The notes beneath the pieces are model-generated. The model saw only the letters and a list, made by a program, of their open reading frames with translations, did no database searches and was not told where the DNA came from. From Rothia aeria (lineage in GTDB: Bacteria > Actinomycetota > Actinomycetes > Actinomycetales > Micrococcaceae), in assembly GCA_002355935.1 (NCBI GenBank), contig AP017895.1:1178001-1242000 (forward strand): DNA of 64,000 nucleotides. Reading direction: 5' to 3'. Shown here in pieces: positions 17,110-26,595 of this stretch. The position numbers were made by a program, and so were the translations under genes. Every line of letters starts with the position of its first letter. Position 1 is the first letter of the stretch.

Positions 17110-17634
17110 ATGATGACTGCTCAACCCCCCTCGTACGACCCGCAGAATTTTAGGAGCGACGCCGTTCCTTCTGATACGCAAGCCATTTATATTCAAGAAG
17201 GCGGAGACTCTGCAAGCAACCTTTTTAATCTGCCTTCTAAACATCCTAAAATTCTTCGTCTACAAGAAATTATGATTGTGTCGGCGATTATCTGTTTTAT
17301 TCATGGGCTCATCTCGGCATTTGCGCCGGGTAACGCTAAACCTCTTGAGGGACTGCCTGAATTCGGGGTTGCTGGCGGCATTGGGTTGCTTGTTGTTTCG
17401 GCTGCCGTTTATCTCACCGTCTATTTCATGGTGCAAAACGGTAACCGGCTGGGCCTGACAATTGGGCTTATCTTCGCAATTTTGGGCGGGCTGATCGCTA
17501 TTATGTCCCTTCTAGGTAACATTCTTGATACTCAACGCTACGGTTTTGTGCCGCTCTACGCTGGCTGGTTTATTGCCAATGTTCTGTGGATTCGCGCCGC
17601 TTTCGACCCGGCAGTGAAAGCTGCTCTCAAGTAG
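17110..17634 (+). CDS. hypothetical four-helix membrane protein
   Basis: 174 residues from ATG 17110 behind GGGAGA. A soluble N-terminus of about 55 residues is followed by four hydrophobic helices (IMIVSAIICFIHGLISAF, IGLLVVSAAVYLTVYFMV, LGLTIGLIFAILGGLIAIMS, FVPLYAGWFIANVLWI). No catalytic motif or named family recognised. Single-gene unit between the efe operon and pheS. Confidence 0.75.
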   Translation: MMTAQPPSYDPQNFRSDAVPSDTQAIYIQEGGDSASNLFNLPSKHPKILRLQEIMIVSAIICFIHGLISAFAPGNAKPLEGLPEFGVAGGIGLLVVSAAVYLTVYFMVQNGNRLGLTIGLIFAILGGLIAIMSLLGNILDTQRYGFVPLYAGWFIANVLWIRAAFDPAVKAALK

Positions 17635-17676
17635 GTTTCCGTAACTTTTCGGCTGCACCGCGAAAGTAGCCTGCAA

Positions 17677-17713
17677 AACCGGCCGCACCCCGCCAACTGG
17701 GATGCGGCCGGTT
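17677..17713 (+). terminator. terminator between the membrane protein and pheS
   Basis: AACCGGCCGCACCC and GGGATGCGGCCGGTT form a long stem around an eight-base loop, followed by CCTATAT. Probably ends the 17110 transcript. Confidence 0.6.
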
Positions 17714-17866
17714 CCTATATGTACTCTTCGTGCTGCAAAGCAGAAACGTGAGAGGGGCAAACGGTGAAAGAGCCCTCCAACTGCACTAAAATAGTAAGGA
17801 TGGGCAGGCCCCTCAAACTTGTAGGGTGCGCCCCTAACCTCAGGAAGAACGCAGAGAAGAGTAGCA

Positions 17867-18994
17867 ATGACCGATCCCGTGCAGGAGACCGAGAACGTGC
17901 CTGAATCGGCGCATACCCTCGCCAGCATCGCACAGATTCTCAATGAAAACCCCGAAAGTGGGCTTGAGATTGTGCGCGCCGCCTTTGACGCTGAGCGCGA
18001 GCGCGCACTGACCGCCCTCCGCGAACGTGCCAAAGATTTTGAATCGCTTAAAACGGTGCGCCTAGGCTTTTTCGGTGATAAGGGGAGCATGAGCTTGGCA
18101 AACAAGCAAATGCGTGACCTTCAGAATCAGCACAAGGGACCCGTGGGGAAACTGCTGGGGCAGGCACGTGCGGCGCTCACCGAGGCTATTGAGGCGCGTA
18201 CTGCTGAACTGGAGGCCGAGCGCGAGGCGCGCATCCTAGAGGAAGAAGCAGTTGATGTGACAGCGGCTTCAGCGCGGCGTTCGCTGGGTGGGCGGCATCC
18301 TGTGGCGCTCATGCAGGAAAAACTCACCGATATCTTCGTAGGTATGGGCTGGGAAGTCGCTGATGGGCCGGAGCTGGAATCTGAGTGGTACAACTTTGAT
18401 GCCCTGAATATTAAGCCTGACCACCCGGCACGCGATATGCAAGACACCTTCTATATCGAGCCACGAGAGGCACATTTGGTACTGCGCACCCACACCTCCC
18501 CGGTGCAGATGCGCGCCATGCTTACCCGTGAGCTGCCGTTATACGTTGTGTGCCCCGGTCAGGTGTACCGTACAGATGAGCTGGACGCCACACACACACC
18601 CGTATTCCATCAGATTGAGGGGCTTGCGGTTGATAAAGGCCTGACGATGGCTGATATGAAAGGCACTCTGGAGTATATGGCCCGCGCCATGTTTGGTGAG
18701 GAAGCTAGGATTCGTTTGCGCCCGAACTTCTTTCCCTTCACCGAGCCTTCCGCTGAGCTAGATTTGTGGCACCCGAACGCCAAGGGTGGCCCGCAATGGA
18801 TTGAATGGGGCGGTTGCGGCATGGTAAACCCCAATGTGTTGCGTGCGGCCGGGATCGACCCCGAAATATATTCGGGGTTCGCCTTCGGCATGGGTATTGA
18901 ACGTACCCTTATGTTCCGTAATAACGTCCCCGATATGCATGACATGATTGAGGGCGACATTCGTTTCTCTGAGCAGTTCGGGATGGAGATTTAA
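17867..18994 (+). CDS. pheS: phenylalanine-tRNA ligase alpha subunit
   Basis: 375 residues from ATG 17867. An N-terminal coiled coil (residues about 30-120) binds tRNA-Phe; the class II catalytic core holds motif 2 (VYRTDELDATHTPVFHQIEG) and motif 3 (GFAFGMGIERTLMFR). It works as an alpha2-beta2 tetramer with PheT, whose ATG follows four bases after this stop. Frame intact and full length. Confidence 0.97.
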   Translation: MTDPVQETENVPESAHTLASIAQILNENPESGLEIVRAAFDAERERALTALRERAKDFESLKTVRLGFFGDKGSMSLANKQMRDLQNQHKGPVGKLLGQARAALTEAIEARTAELEAEREARILEEEAVDVTAASARRSLGGRHPVALMQEKLTDIFVGMGWEVADGPELESEWYNFDALNIKPDHPARDMQDTFYIEPREAHLVLRTHTSPVQMRAMLTRELPLYVVCPGQVYRTDELDATHTPVFHQIEGLAVDKGLTMADMKGTLEYMARAMFGEEARIRLRPNFFPFTEPSAELDLWHPNAKGGPQWIEWGGCGMVNPNVLRAAGIDPEIYSGFAFGMGIERTLMFRNNVPDMHDMIEGDIRFSEQFGMEI

Positions 18995-18998
18995 AACA

Positions 18999-21549
18999 AT
19001 GCGAGTACCCCTATCATGGTTGCGTGAGTTCGCGCCTGTTCCTGAGGACGCGACGGCTGAAGACGTACTGGACACCCTCGTGAAGGTTGGGCTGGAAGAG
19101 GAGGCTGTGCACCGTCCGGCCGATGAGATCTCTGGCCCTATTGTGGTCGGTCAGGTGCTCTCGATAGAACCTGAGACGCATTCTAACGGTAAGACTGTGA
19201 ACTGGTGCCAGGTGCGTGTTGTTCCTGAGGGCAGCAGCAGACTCTCACCGGTAAAGGTATCGAAGAATCCGGTGTGCAGGGCATTATCTGTGGCGCCCAC
19301 AACTTCAAGGTCGGCGACAAAGTTGTGGTGACCCTCCCCGGTGCCGTCCTACCCGGAAATTTCGCTATTACCGCCCGTAAAACCTATGGGCACAAGTCTG
19401 CTGGTATGATTGCCTCCACCCGCGAGCTGGGTATTGGTGAGGACCACGGGGGTATTTTGGTGCTCTCCACCCTGGGACTCGATCCGGAACTTGGGTCAGA
19501 TGCGCTGGAGCTTTTGGGTCTGTATGACGAAGCAGCCGAGGTTAATGTGACTCCTGATCGCGGATATGCGTTTTCGATTCGCGGTATTGCCCGTGAATAC
19601 GCGCATGCGACCGGAACTTCTTTCAACGATTTTGTTCTGGAATACGGCGCTCGCGCCCCCAAAGCGAACTCCGAAGGCATTCCGGTACGCCTGGAAGATT
19701 CTGCACCAATTCACGAGAACCCTGCAACCATACGCTTCGTCATGCGCCGGGTTAATGGTGTGGATGCGACCGCGCCGGTACCCACGTGGATGGCTTCGCG
19801 TTTGCGTTTAGCGGGCGTGCGTTCTATCTCGCTGCCGGTAGATATTTCCAATTACGTGATGCTTGAGACCGGTCAGCCGTTGCACTTCTATGATGCCGAT
19901 AAGGTACAGGGAGAAATCGTGGTGCGCCGAGCAGTCGCAGGGGAGAAGCTGACGACTTTGGACGGCGTTGAACGCGATCTGCATCCAGAGGACATCGTGA
20001 TTACCGATGATTCCGGCGTTATCGGTCTTGCTGGTGTCATGGGCGGTGCTTCTACCGAGGTTACGGCTGAGACGAAGAATATTCTGATTGAAGCGGCGCG
20101 TTTCGATGAAGTATCTATTGCGCGTACTGCCCGCCGCCATAAGCTGATTTCTGAGGCTTCGAAGCGGTTTGAGCGTGGGGTAGACCCACAGATTCAGCAG
20201 GCGGCAGCGCAGCGGGCGGTCGAGCTACTGACTCAGCTGGCCGGTGGTACAGCTGATGCTGGGGTGACCGATGCGGCTCTGCCGTATCACCCCGTAGTAA
20301 TTGATCTGCCTTCCGGGTACACCGCTGGCCGTATCGGTGTGGACTACTCACAGGAGCAGATTGTTGCGTGCCTGAGTGAGATCGGGTGCGACGTTGAAAA
20401 AACTGGGAACGGTTATTCTGTGACGGTTCCTTCGTGGCGTACCGACCTGCTGGCGAAAGAGGACTTGACGGAGGAGATCGCCCGGATCGACGGGTACGAT
20501 AAGATTCCTTCGTCTTTGCCGGTGGCACCAGCCGGGCGCGGGTACACCCCGAGCAGTCGATGCGCCGCCGTGTTGTGGACGCACTTGCCGCGTCCGGTAT
20601 GACTGAAGTTTTTGCGTACCCGTTTGTTTCAGCGGATGAAAACGCCCGCTGGGTTGCACCTGTGGCGGGGGAGCAGGTCGCTTCGGTGCGTCTGGTAAAC
20701 CCGATTTCTTCAGCGCAGGGGTGGATGCGCCGCTCGCTGCTGCCGGGGCTGGTAGGGGTGCTGAAGCGTAATCTTTCGCGTGGGTTTAAGAACCTGGCGA
20801 TTTTCGAGGCTGGACGTGTGTTTATTCCGCGCCCCCAGCACGGCTCGGCATTGAAACCGCCCTTGGGGCAGCGCCCCAGTGATGAAGTGTTGGCTGAGCT
20901 AAACGCCGGTATTCCCGAACAACCAATTCATATGGGTGGCTTGTTCACCGGCGCTGAACACGACCCGATGCCAGGCACGCAGGCACGCCCCTATGATTGG
21001 CGCGATGCATTGGATGCGGTGCGTCTGATTGCTGATGCTGTGGGCGTGGAACTGGTGATCGTGCAGGGCACACACCAGGCGTTCCATCCAGGGCGTACTG
21101 CGCGCCTGTGCACCGTTGAAGGCGAGACGGTCGGGTTTGCTGGTGAGCTTCATCCTAAGCTTTTGCAGACTGAGAACTTACCTGAACGTACCTGTGCGTT
21201 CGAGCTGGATTTCACTGCCCTATTGGATGTGAAAGCCCCTGCGCCGCAGGCAGCCCCGATATACGGCTTCCCCGCCGCCACCCAGGACGTTGCTCTGCTG
21301 GTGGATGCGTCGGTACCTGTCGCCGAGGTTTCTCGTGCGCTGCGTGAGGGCGCTGGCGAGCTTTTGGAGGATATTAGGGTGTTTGACGATTACCGCGGTG
21401 CGGGTATTGAGCCGGGGAAGAAGTCCTTAGCATTTGCGCTTCGGTTCCGCGCTCCTGACCGCACCCTAACGGCTGAAGAGGCAAGTGCGTCCCGTGAGGC
21501 GGCGGTAGCTGTTGCGACGGAACGTTTCGGTGCTGTAGCGCGCGTATAG
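18999..21549 (+). CDS. pheT: phenylalanine-tRNA ligase beta subunit, two one-base frameshifts
   Basis: Starts ATG 18999 (MRVPLSWLREFAPVPED). As read the frame breaks twice: one G missing near 19227 and one C missing near 20551. With both restored it is 850 residues, the normal size. Domain order is standard: EMAP-like tRNA-binding domain (SNGKTVNWCQVRVV), B3/B4 editing domain (FVMRRVNGVDATAPVPTWMA), B5, catalytic-like core, and a C-terminal anticodon-binding FDX-ACB domain (DDYRGAGIEPGKKSLAFALR). It is essential, so real disruption is implausible. Confidence 0.95.
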
Positions 21550-21756
21550 GACTGATTTCGGTGCTGCTGACGGGGCGGGGGAGCGGTTGCTCGCCCGCCC
21601 CATTGTCTGGTGCAGGGTCGTTACAACGTATATTTGTTGTTAGATATGCATAATTTATACCTTTGATGGAATTAAAGTTTTGGGCCGCGTCGGCTTTCTC
21701 AAATGCGTTGTAGACCGGTACCCTAGACCGTAGAGAAAATACTAGGAGACACATTC

Positions 21757-22532
21757 ATGGCTGAACGAGAATACGAGCACGAAGAATACGACGAAGTAGA
21801 CGGCGAATACATCGAAGATATCGACGGCGGCGAAGAAGTCGTTGACGAAGATTTTTTGATGAGGATGATGAAGTCGAGGAAGTAGACTCGGAATTCTTCG
21901 AGATGCACGGGGATGAGGAATACGAGGAATATTCAGAGAACCGCGCTAGCGTGAGCTGGGGCGCGGTGCTGAGTGTTGTTGCGGCTCTTATCCTGGCTGT
22001 TGCTCTGTGCGTTGTGGGTGGTCGGGCGTTGTTTGCGGCGCAGCAGGATACCGGTATTACCGGTAAAACGTGGGTGATAGAGGGTTCTTTTGTCGATGTT
22101 ACCCCCGACCTGGAAACGAAAGATAATGTGGCCCGTTATAAGGGCACTTTGCCGGTTGATGAGCGTATTGATGGGAAAACATATCGTTCGAATCTGAAAG
22201 ACCGTCAGAAAGTAAGCCGGGGTGAGGAGATTGAATTCCGTGGCTCTCAGACCGGTATGGTTTCCTCTGACTTCCCGCGTGAAGTGAGCGCGTTGTTGGT
22301 CGAAACTGGAGATAACCAGCTTGAGGTAATTCGCACTGGTGAAAAGGGCAGCCTGCATGAAGTAGATGAGGGTACCGTGGGCCGACAGAAACTGATTGGG
22401 TGGGCCAGCTTTATTGGTGCTTTGCTTGTTCTCATTGGTGGCGGTTATGTGGGTGTTATTTTGACTCGACGCGCTCGACAGCAAGCTCTTGAAAGTGAAT
22501 ATGAGGGTGAAGAAGATCTTGAACTCGATTAA
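21757..22532 (+). CDS. membrane protein with acidic N-terminus, one-base frameshift
   Basis: ATG 21757 behind AGGAG. One T is missing in the run at 21851-21856; restoring it joins the acidic N-terminus (MAEREYEHEEYDEVDGEYIE) to the membrane part and gives 258 residues. About 60 residues rich in Glu, Asp and Tyr precede a first helix (VLSVVAALILAVALCVVGG), an extracytoplasmic strand-rich domain with ITGKTWVIEGSFVDVTP, and a second helix (LIGWASFIGALLVLIGGGYV), then an acidic tail. Family not recognised. Confidence 0.75.
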
Positions 22533-22560
22533 CCTTTAGAGTTGGCTCATATTGAGTTTT

Positions 22561-22609
22561 AGAGGCGGGTATCTGCGGCTGTTGAATGCCGCTGATATCC
22601 GTCTCTTTT
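22561..22609 (+). terminator. terminator after the acidic membrane protein
   Basis: AGAGGCGGGTATCTGCGGC pairs with GCCGCTGATATCCGTCTCT, ending in TTTT. The following stretch to 22860 is AT-rich and holds the argR promoter and leader; no clear ARG box is seen. Confidence 0.75.
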
Positions 22610-22860
22610 CGTTACCCCTATCAATAATGGTGGTGAATAACACATAAATTTTGTTAGTGTGGATTGACAAGGAGAAAATAGAAAATATTTGAGTTTTTCA
22701 CCCTAAATCTTTTTAAATTATTCTTCGCATAATACCTATTTTGAGCGAATATTTATGTGTGCGTGTATTATCTTTATGGAGGAGATTTTGCCGCCCGGTA
22801 ACCTTCCGGTGTTCCGACGGCTGTACCTCCACGATAATGACCGAAGGAAGAAGAAGAGAC

Positions 22861-23346
22861 ATGCCTTTCCCCTCGACCAAAATCGCGCGTCAGGCTCGCA
22901 TCGTTGAGCTGCTGCAAACCCGACGCGTACGTTCTCAGGCCGAATTGGCGCAGTACCTCATTGATGATGGTATGAAAGTCACCCAAGCTACTCTATCCCG
23001 TGACCTTGTTGAGATCGGTGCCGAGGGCATCCGTGATGAAGGCTCCGGGCTAATTTACGCAGTTCCGAATTACCCTGCCCGGCGCGGTGGGGGAGAAACC
23101 CCGGATGCGCGTATGATTTCTCTGTTCAAAGAACTGCTGATTACAGCTGAAGGATCTGGTAATACAACTATCCTTCGTACACCACCGGGGGCGGCACAGT
23201 TTTTGGCTTCCTCCATTGATCAGAGCGGTTTAGAAGCTATTTTAGGGACCATCGCTGGGGACGATACCGTTATGGTGGTAACACGTGACCCCTCGGGCGG
23301 TCAGGAACTTGCTGAAAGCTTCCTTGCCTGGTCGGCAGGTCAGTAG
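22861..23346 (+). CDS. argR: arginine repressor ArgR
   Basis: 161 residues from ATG 22861. An N-terminal winged helix (RIVELLQTRRVRSQAELAQY, then VTQATLSRDLVEIGA, the recognition helix) is followed by the arginine-binding hexamerisation domain (GNTTILRTPPGAAQFLA, LGTIAGDDTVMVVTRD). In relatives argR lies in argCJBDF-R-GH right after pheST; here it stands alone with no arginine synthesis gene nearby. It may control arginine catabolism, uptake or genes elsewhere. An in-frame open stretch upstream (22741-22860) is not credible coding. Confidence 0.92.
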   Translation: MPFPSTKIARQARIVELLQTRRVRSQAELAQYLIDDGMKVTQATLSRDLVEIGAEGIRDEGSGLIYAVPNYPARRGGGETPDARMISLFKELLITAEGSGNTTILRTPPGAAQFLASSIDQSGLEAILGTIAGDDTVMVVTRDPSGGQELAESFLAWSAGQ

Positions 23347-23382
23347 CTTTAAGAGTTTCAGGTAGAGAGCTAGTAGTATCAG

Positions 23383-23417
23383 CGGAGCCGCCGAACAATG
23401 GGTGTTCGGCGGCTCCG
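23383..23417. terminator. bidirectional terminator between argR and the ankyrin gene
   Basis: GGAGCCGCCGAAC (23384-23396) pairs perfectly with GTTCGGCGGCTCC (23404-23416) around a seven-base loop, placed between convergent genes. Confidence 0.7.
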
Positions 23418-23453
23418 GTGCACTTTGAGGGACTGGCTCTTCTTATGAACAGT

Positions 23454-23870
23454 CTAATTAGCAAGTAGCTTCTGCATGCTTGGCAGATCAAAGAACTGTG
23501 CCACCTGGGCAGGGGTTTGTGTGCCGAGGTGAGGGTCAGCACCTGCTTTTAGCAGCGCCTGTGCGATGGGCTCATTATCGCGGAATACGGCGCATACAAG
23601 CGCGGTTTGTCCCCTGTCGTTGAGGCGGTTCAGATCAGCTCCGGCATCAATGAGGATGCGTACCATGTCTTCGTGTTCGTGGTAGGCGGCGAGAATAAGT
23701 AGGGTATCGCCGTTAGAGTTGGTGAGATTCACGGGTATACCTTGGTCAAGGAGTGAGGTGAGCGCTAGGGGCTTATTGTCGCGCACAAGGTCAAAGATTG
23801 AGTTGAGAAAATCAAGGTCTTGACTGGTGAGGTGTGTATCTTGAGAAGGTTGGGGTATTTGTGTGTTCAT
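23454..23870 (-). CDS. ankyrin-repeat protein
   Basis: 138 residues from ATG 23870 (GGAAGAG upstream). Three to four ankyrin repeats: ALTSLLDQGIPVNLTNSNGD, TLLILAAYHEHEDMVRILID, AGADLNRLNDRGQTALVCAV, then AQALLKAGADPHLGTQTPAQ. Soluble, probably a protein-binding adaptor. In some bacteria such proteins accompany catalases, but none is nearby here. Convergent with argR. Confidence 0.85.
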   Translation of the reverse strand: MNTQIPQPSQDTHLTSQDLDFLNSIFDLVRDNKPLALTSLLDQGIPVNLTNSNGDTLLILAAYHEHEDMVRILIDAGADLNRLNDRGQTALVCAVFRDNEPIAQALLKAGADPHLGTQTPAQVAQFFDLPSMQKLLAN

Positions 23871-24120
23871 GGTTTCTCTTCCCTAATAGGGCGATTTATC
23901 GGTGTGGTACGGGGGAGTCTGCGCTCAAAGTACTTATTGTGAATTACTAAAAATATTGAAAAATGATTTTATCATAATAAGAAGAACGGGGAGGTGTCTC
24001 GGGGCCAGCCGCAGCCTCCCAAACGAGCCATGTAAAGGACTAAAATAGTGAGAACGTGCTGCACTATCTTATGCACCCCCATCAGGCGCATCTCATGACC
24101 CCTGCCCGCAAGGACATTAC

Positions 24121-25790
24121 ATGCCAACTAGCGAACCCCAACACCAACAACACTTCGCTGCACCCGCCGAGACGCGGAAAGACTCACACACGCACCTTCC
24201 CACAGTCGTGCCACAGCCACGCAATAATATCGCTGCCCTTTTAGCCGACAAAGCCCACAATAACGACACGGCACTCATTGTCCCCAGCGCTGCCGGTGGG
24301 GTAACCCATATTAGCTACCGTGAACTAGCTCAGGCAGCCGCCCGCGTACAAGACTACCTGCAGGGTATTGGTGTACGTGAAGGCGACCGCGTCGCACTTT
24401 CACTTCCCAACGTTCCCCTTATGCCCGCTATCTACTATGGTGTCCTTGCCGCAGGCGCTATCTGTGTACCGCTGAATCCGTTACTGAGCGCGGCCGAGCT
24501 GGAACACCACATTCAAGACAGCACAGCAAAAGTCCTCTTCGCCTGGGAGGGCACAAGGCTAGCCGAAGAAGCCCCACGTATTCCCCACATTGAGCGAGGC
24601 ACTCTGCGCCTTGAAATACTTCGCGCGGTCACAGGCCAAGGCCCAGAAACCTGTTTCGCTCCTTTTCATATGAGCCCACCTGATAGCACCCAAGCGGTAC
24701 TCACTCCATTACCGGTCTGTGGGGCAGATCCCGCGCTTATCCTCTACACCTCAGGAACCACCGGAAAGCCTAAAGGTGCCACTTTAACTCACGCAAATAT
24801 CCTCAGTAACGCACATAGCTGCGCGGAGGTTTTCGAGTTCACTAACGCAGACATCATCTTTGGTGGGCTGCCGCTTTTTCATGCCTTCGGACAAACCGTG
24901 TCCATGAACGCCACATTTAGTGCAGGAGCCGCCGTTGCCCTTTTGCCTCGGTTCACTCCCACTGACGCGCTGTATCTCATTGAGCAGGCCCACGTGAGCG
25001 TACTCGCGGCGGTACCCAGCATGTACCTAGCGCTCGCCGATGTTCTTGAGTCTAATCCCGAAAGCTCAGCGTGCTTGAGGGGCGTATCCGTTTCGGTATA
25101 TCCGGTGGGTCACCTCTGCCGGAACCGGCGCATCGGAGATTTGAGAAACTGATCTCCTGCCCCATCTATGAGGGGTACGGACTGAGCGAAACGTCGCCGG
25201 TGGTCTGCTTTAATCGGTCGCAGTTTGGCCTGATAATCGGGTCGGTGGGGCGTGTGCTGCCCGGGGTGCGGATACAGGTACGCAAGCAGGACGGAACCCC
25301 AGCGCCCACCGGAGAGGCCGGGCAGCTCTGGATCTCGGGAGAAAACGTGATGGCAGGGTACTGGGAAAACCCAGAAGCCACAGAACAGGCTTTCGACGGT
25401 TCGTGGTTCGCCTCCGGCGATATTGCCAGTATCGACGCAGATAACAATATTTATATTCTTGACCGTATTAAAGATATGGTGCTGCGCAACGGTTACTCAG
25501 TGTACCCGCGAGAAATTGAAGATGTGCTCTACGCGCACCCTCAAGTGCGTACCGCCGCCGTGGTGGGAGTCCCCGACGAGCGGGTGGGAGAAGAAATCCT
25601 AGCGGTCATTCTTCCGCGTGAGGCCACAAATACCTCTCATCTGGAACATGAGTTAGACAGCTTGGCCCGCACCCACTTAGCAGCGTATAAGCACCCACGC
25701 CGCTACCTTTTTGTGAACGAGTTACCGTTAGGGCCAACCGGTAAAATACTCAAACGTGAGTTGCGGGCCGCCTTGGGACTCACCGAATAA
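24121..25790 (+). CDS. AMP-forming acyl-CoA ligase, one-base frameshift
   Basis: Activates a carboxylic (probably fatty) acid with ATP to form acyl-AMP and then acyl-CoA. ATG 24121; one G is missing from the GGGG run near 25080, and restoring it gives 556 residues. Adenylation motifs are all present: LILYTSGTTGKPKGATLTH (A3), YGLSETSPVV (A5), WFASGDIASIDADNNIYILD (A7), and the C-terminal Lys in GPTGKILKREL (A10). Chain-length preference cannot be told. Stands alone. Confidence 0.92.
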
Positions 25791-25911
25791 AAGCGAGGTG
25801 CCGCTAAAACAGAGTAGAATTCTGTAGGCTACATTAGCACCATGCCCCCGACTAAATGGGGTTGCACAGACACCTTGGATGCACAGCATCCGCCACCGGA
25901 AAGCGAGATAT

Positions 25912-26457
25912 ATGAGCGTCACCGAGCCTGCCCCCATGCAGCAGATCGTACCTGATGCGTGCACAACCATTGAGAATTATCCGCACGAGGGTATCCTTTT
26001 CTACGATGTGACCACGCTTTTTGCCAATGCCGAGGTATTCAAACAATGCATTGATGAGTTGGCCCGCCGGTTTGAAGGTACCTATGATGTGGTGGCCGGT
26101 GTTGAGGCGCGTGGTTTTTTGTTAGCATCAGCGCTTGCCTACGCCACGGGTAAAGGGATTATGACGGTGCGTAAGGCAGGTAAACTGCCGCGCGAGACAT
26201 TCCGCGAAGAGTACTCCCTAGAGTATGGTACGGCGGCCGTTGAGATTCACTGCAATGATTTCCCAACGGGTACTCGGGTGCTTTTATTGGATGATATTTT
26301 AGCCACCGGAGGTACCCTGGTAGCTGCAGCGAAGCTGGTGGAGCGGGCACAGCTGCAGGTGGCTGGTATTGGTGTGCTCCTTGAGCTTGATGGCTTGGGC
26401 GGTCGTACCGCGCTTGAGTCGTACCATGTTGAGAGCCTTAGCGCGGTCACTGAGTAA
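25912..26457 (+). CDS. apt: adenine phosphoribosyltransferase
   Basis: 181 residues from ATG 25912. Converts adenine and PRPP to AMP in purine salvage. Type I phosphoribosyltransferase features: the early PHEGILFYDVTTLF segment, VVAGVEARGFLLASALA, GIMTVRKAGKLPRET and the PRPP loop VLLLDDILATGGT. Full length, frame intact. Confidence 0.95.
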   Translation: MSVTEPAPMQQIVPDACTTIENYPHEGILFYDVTTLFANAEVFKQCIDELARRFEGTYDVVAGVEARGFLLASALAYATGKGIMTVRKAGKLPRETFREEYSLEYGTAAVEIHCNDFPTGTRVLLLDDILATGGTLVAAAKLVERAQLQVAGIGVLLELDGLGGRTALESYHVESLSAVTE

Positions 26458-26542
26458 TTCTTCACTCACATTTTTGGGTTTTAGCTTAGGGTAAGTTTCC
26501 CACTCCTGTGTGAACCCTGTAAAATAGTTCACCGTATTTTCG

Positions 26543-26580
26543 ATACCGCCCGGCGGTTCTCGCCCGGGCGGTATTACTGT
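26543..26580 (+). terminator. terminator after apt
   Basis: ATACCGCCCGG (26543-26553) pairs perfectly with CCGGGCGGTAT (26564-26574). It lies just before the ribosome site of the helicase gene. Confidence 0.65.
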
Positions 26581-26595
26581 TCTAAGGAGCCGCAT

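Noticed and set aside
22611-22860. ARG box before argR
   Set aside because: A few TGAAT-like halves are present, but none forms a convincing palindrome.
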